The notes under the pieces are model-generated. The model did not search any database. It was given only the letters and a program-made list of their open reading frames with translations, and was not told where the DNA came from. The position numbers and the translations under genes are program-made. A stretch of 31,896 nt of DNA from CAWHHZ01 sp963829355 (lineage in GTDB: Bacteria; Acidobacteriota; Thermoanaerobaculia; Gp7-AA8; JAHWKK01). Where the stretch lies: NCBI GenBank assembly GCA_963829355.1, contig CAWHHZ010000026.1:1-31896 (forward strand), read 5' to 3'. Below are positions 31,135 through 31,896 of this stretch, piece by piece. Each line of letters begins with the position of its first letter. The first letter of the stretch is position 1.

Positions 31135-31371
31135 ATGGCAGACATTGCAAAGGTTTTTCAGTCGGGAGGGAGTCAGGCGGTCCGACTTCCGAAACAGTAT
31201 CGGTTCGACGAGGATGAGGTGCTGATTTACCGGGAAGGAAATCGCGTGGTTCTGGAGTCGCGCAGAGCGGAGTGGAGTCAACAGTTTCTCAGTCTCGCAG
31301 GCACTGCCGCCGAATTTCCATACCCGGATGACCCTCCTCCTGTCGAGCCAGGCCCGGTCCTCGATCGCTGA
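31135..31371 (+). CDS. vapB: VapB antitoxin (AbrB/MazE-type)
   Basis: 78 residues. MADIAKVFQSGGSQAVRLPK, then YRFDEDEVLIYREGNRVVLE, is a swapped-hairpin AbrB-like DNA-binding domain of the VapB type. The C-terminal arm is Pro-rich (PYPDDPPPVEPGPVLD) and would contact the toxin. GGGGGA lies 9 nt before the ATG. The stop overlaps the vapC start by one base (TGATG). Confidence 0.93.
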   Translation: MADIAKVFQSGGSQAVRLPKQYRFDEDEVLIYREGNRVVLESRRAEWSQQFLSLAGTAAEFPYPDDPPPVEPGPVLDR

Positions 31372-31769
31372 TGCGCTACCTTCTCGACACGAACGTCTGC
31401 GTCGACTACCTCAATGGGCGTTACCCAAGGGTGATCGAAAGGTTGCAGGAGGTGCCTCCGGGCGAGGTCGTGGTGAGCGTCATCGCCGTGGCCGAGCTTC
31501 GGTATGGCGCCGACAAGAGCAACCGTCCGCAGGAGAATCACCATCGCCTGGACCTGCTGCTGGAAGATCTGGCGTCCCTCGAGTTCGATCTCGATTCCGC
31601 TTCTGAATACGGACAAGTCCGTTCGGAACTGGAGCGTACGGGCAAGCCGATTGGTCCGAACGACATGCTGATTGCAGCGCAGGCCCGCGCACACGATCTC
31701 ATACTGGTCACAGACAACCGAGGCGAATTTGAGCGGATCGATCGACTGCGAGTCGAAACCTGGCGCTAA
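31371..31769 (+). CDS. vapC: VapC PIN-domain toxin
   Basis: 132 residues with the full PIN acidic set: MRYLLDTNVCVDYLNG (Asp6), VIAVAELRYGADKS (Glu), GKPIGPNDMLIAAQARAHDL (Asp) and ILVTDNRGEFERI (Asp). In this family the toxin is a Mg-dependent endoribonuclease that often acts on initiator tRNA or rRNA; the target here is unknown. One-base overlap with vapB indicates coupling. It is unrelated beyond the fold to the FitB-like toxin at 20161-20574. Confidence 0.94.
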   Translation: MRYLLDTNVCVDYLNGRYPRVIERLQEVPPGEVVVSVIAVAELRYGADKSNRPQENHHRLDLLLEDLASLEFDLDSASEYGQVRSELERTGKPIGPNDMLIAAQARAHDLILVTDNRGEFERIDRLRVETWR

Positions 31770-31896
31770 TGAGACGGGGATGTCGCTGGACTGACGAGTG
31801 GAATCACATCGCTGCATGCAATGACACGCGCTTCGGGCTGCAGGCTCCCTGATCCACCCGCCGCGTATCGACCACGCACTCTCTGCGTATCGCAAT

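Noticed and set aside
31770..31896. Possible gene at the right edge
   Set aside because: 127 bp after vapC; no start with ribosome-binding site, no recognisable peptide on either strand.

Overview
This GC-rich (roughly 60 percent) window reads as chromosomal accessory DNA of an environmental bacterium, most likely an Acidobacteriota member. That placement is an inference from gene families: PknB-type kinases fused to PD40 propellers or to FlgO/TolB-like plus TPR modules, a BlaI / M56-STN-TonB pair, a DUF2167 protein, plant-type LRR secreted proteins, and many small toxin-antitoxin (TA) modules. No rRNA, tRNA or CRISPR array was recognised.

Left part (1-18.3 kb) is mostly intact single-copy genes. 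On the minus strand a BlaI repressor overlaps by 4 nt a BlaR1-like M56 peptidase carrying STN and TonB modules, which runs off the left edge. The BlaI promoter (TTGACA-17-TAGATT) is covered by a perfect inverted repeat. Next come a PilZ protein (minus), a 1485-residue secreted plant-type LRR protein (plus), and a minus-strand series of a PHP/CehA-like metallohydrolase and two Ser/Thr kinases (one cytoplasmic with TPRs, one membrane-anchored with a propeller). After a repeat block come a CLC chloride transporter with CBS domains (minus), a long repeat-filled gap and a CPBP membrane protease (plus).

Right part (18.3-31.9 kb) is a repeat- and remnant-rich region holding six TA or TA-like loci: DUF4160/DUF2442, FitAB-like VapBC, an HTH-DUF433 antitoxin whose toxin is cut to 15 codons, MntA/HepT, DUF433/DUF5615 and VapBC. 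Between them lie a truncated IS3 OrfA, fragments of kinase genes in non-colinear order, an uncharacterised three-gene envelope operon (DUF2167, a membrane zinc-ribbon protein, a frameshifted lipoprotein), a Big2 lipoprotein and an RDD membrane protein.

The non-coding DNA is strongly structured. It holds two 142-bp REPIN-like elements (each an inverted pair of hairpins) flanking a RAYT transposase remnant, a duplicated 117-bp element with 11-bp terminal inverted repeats, a family of about 170-200 bp elements with inverted ends, two 7 x 7-bp microsatellites, a 34-bp tandem repeat next to the VapBC promoter, and dispersed hairpin families. Several genes have a -10-like hexamer 5-7 nt before the start codon and no Shine-Dalgarno, which suggests leaderless transcription.
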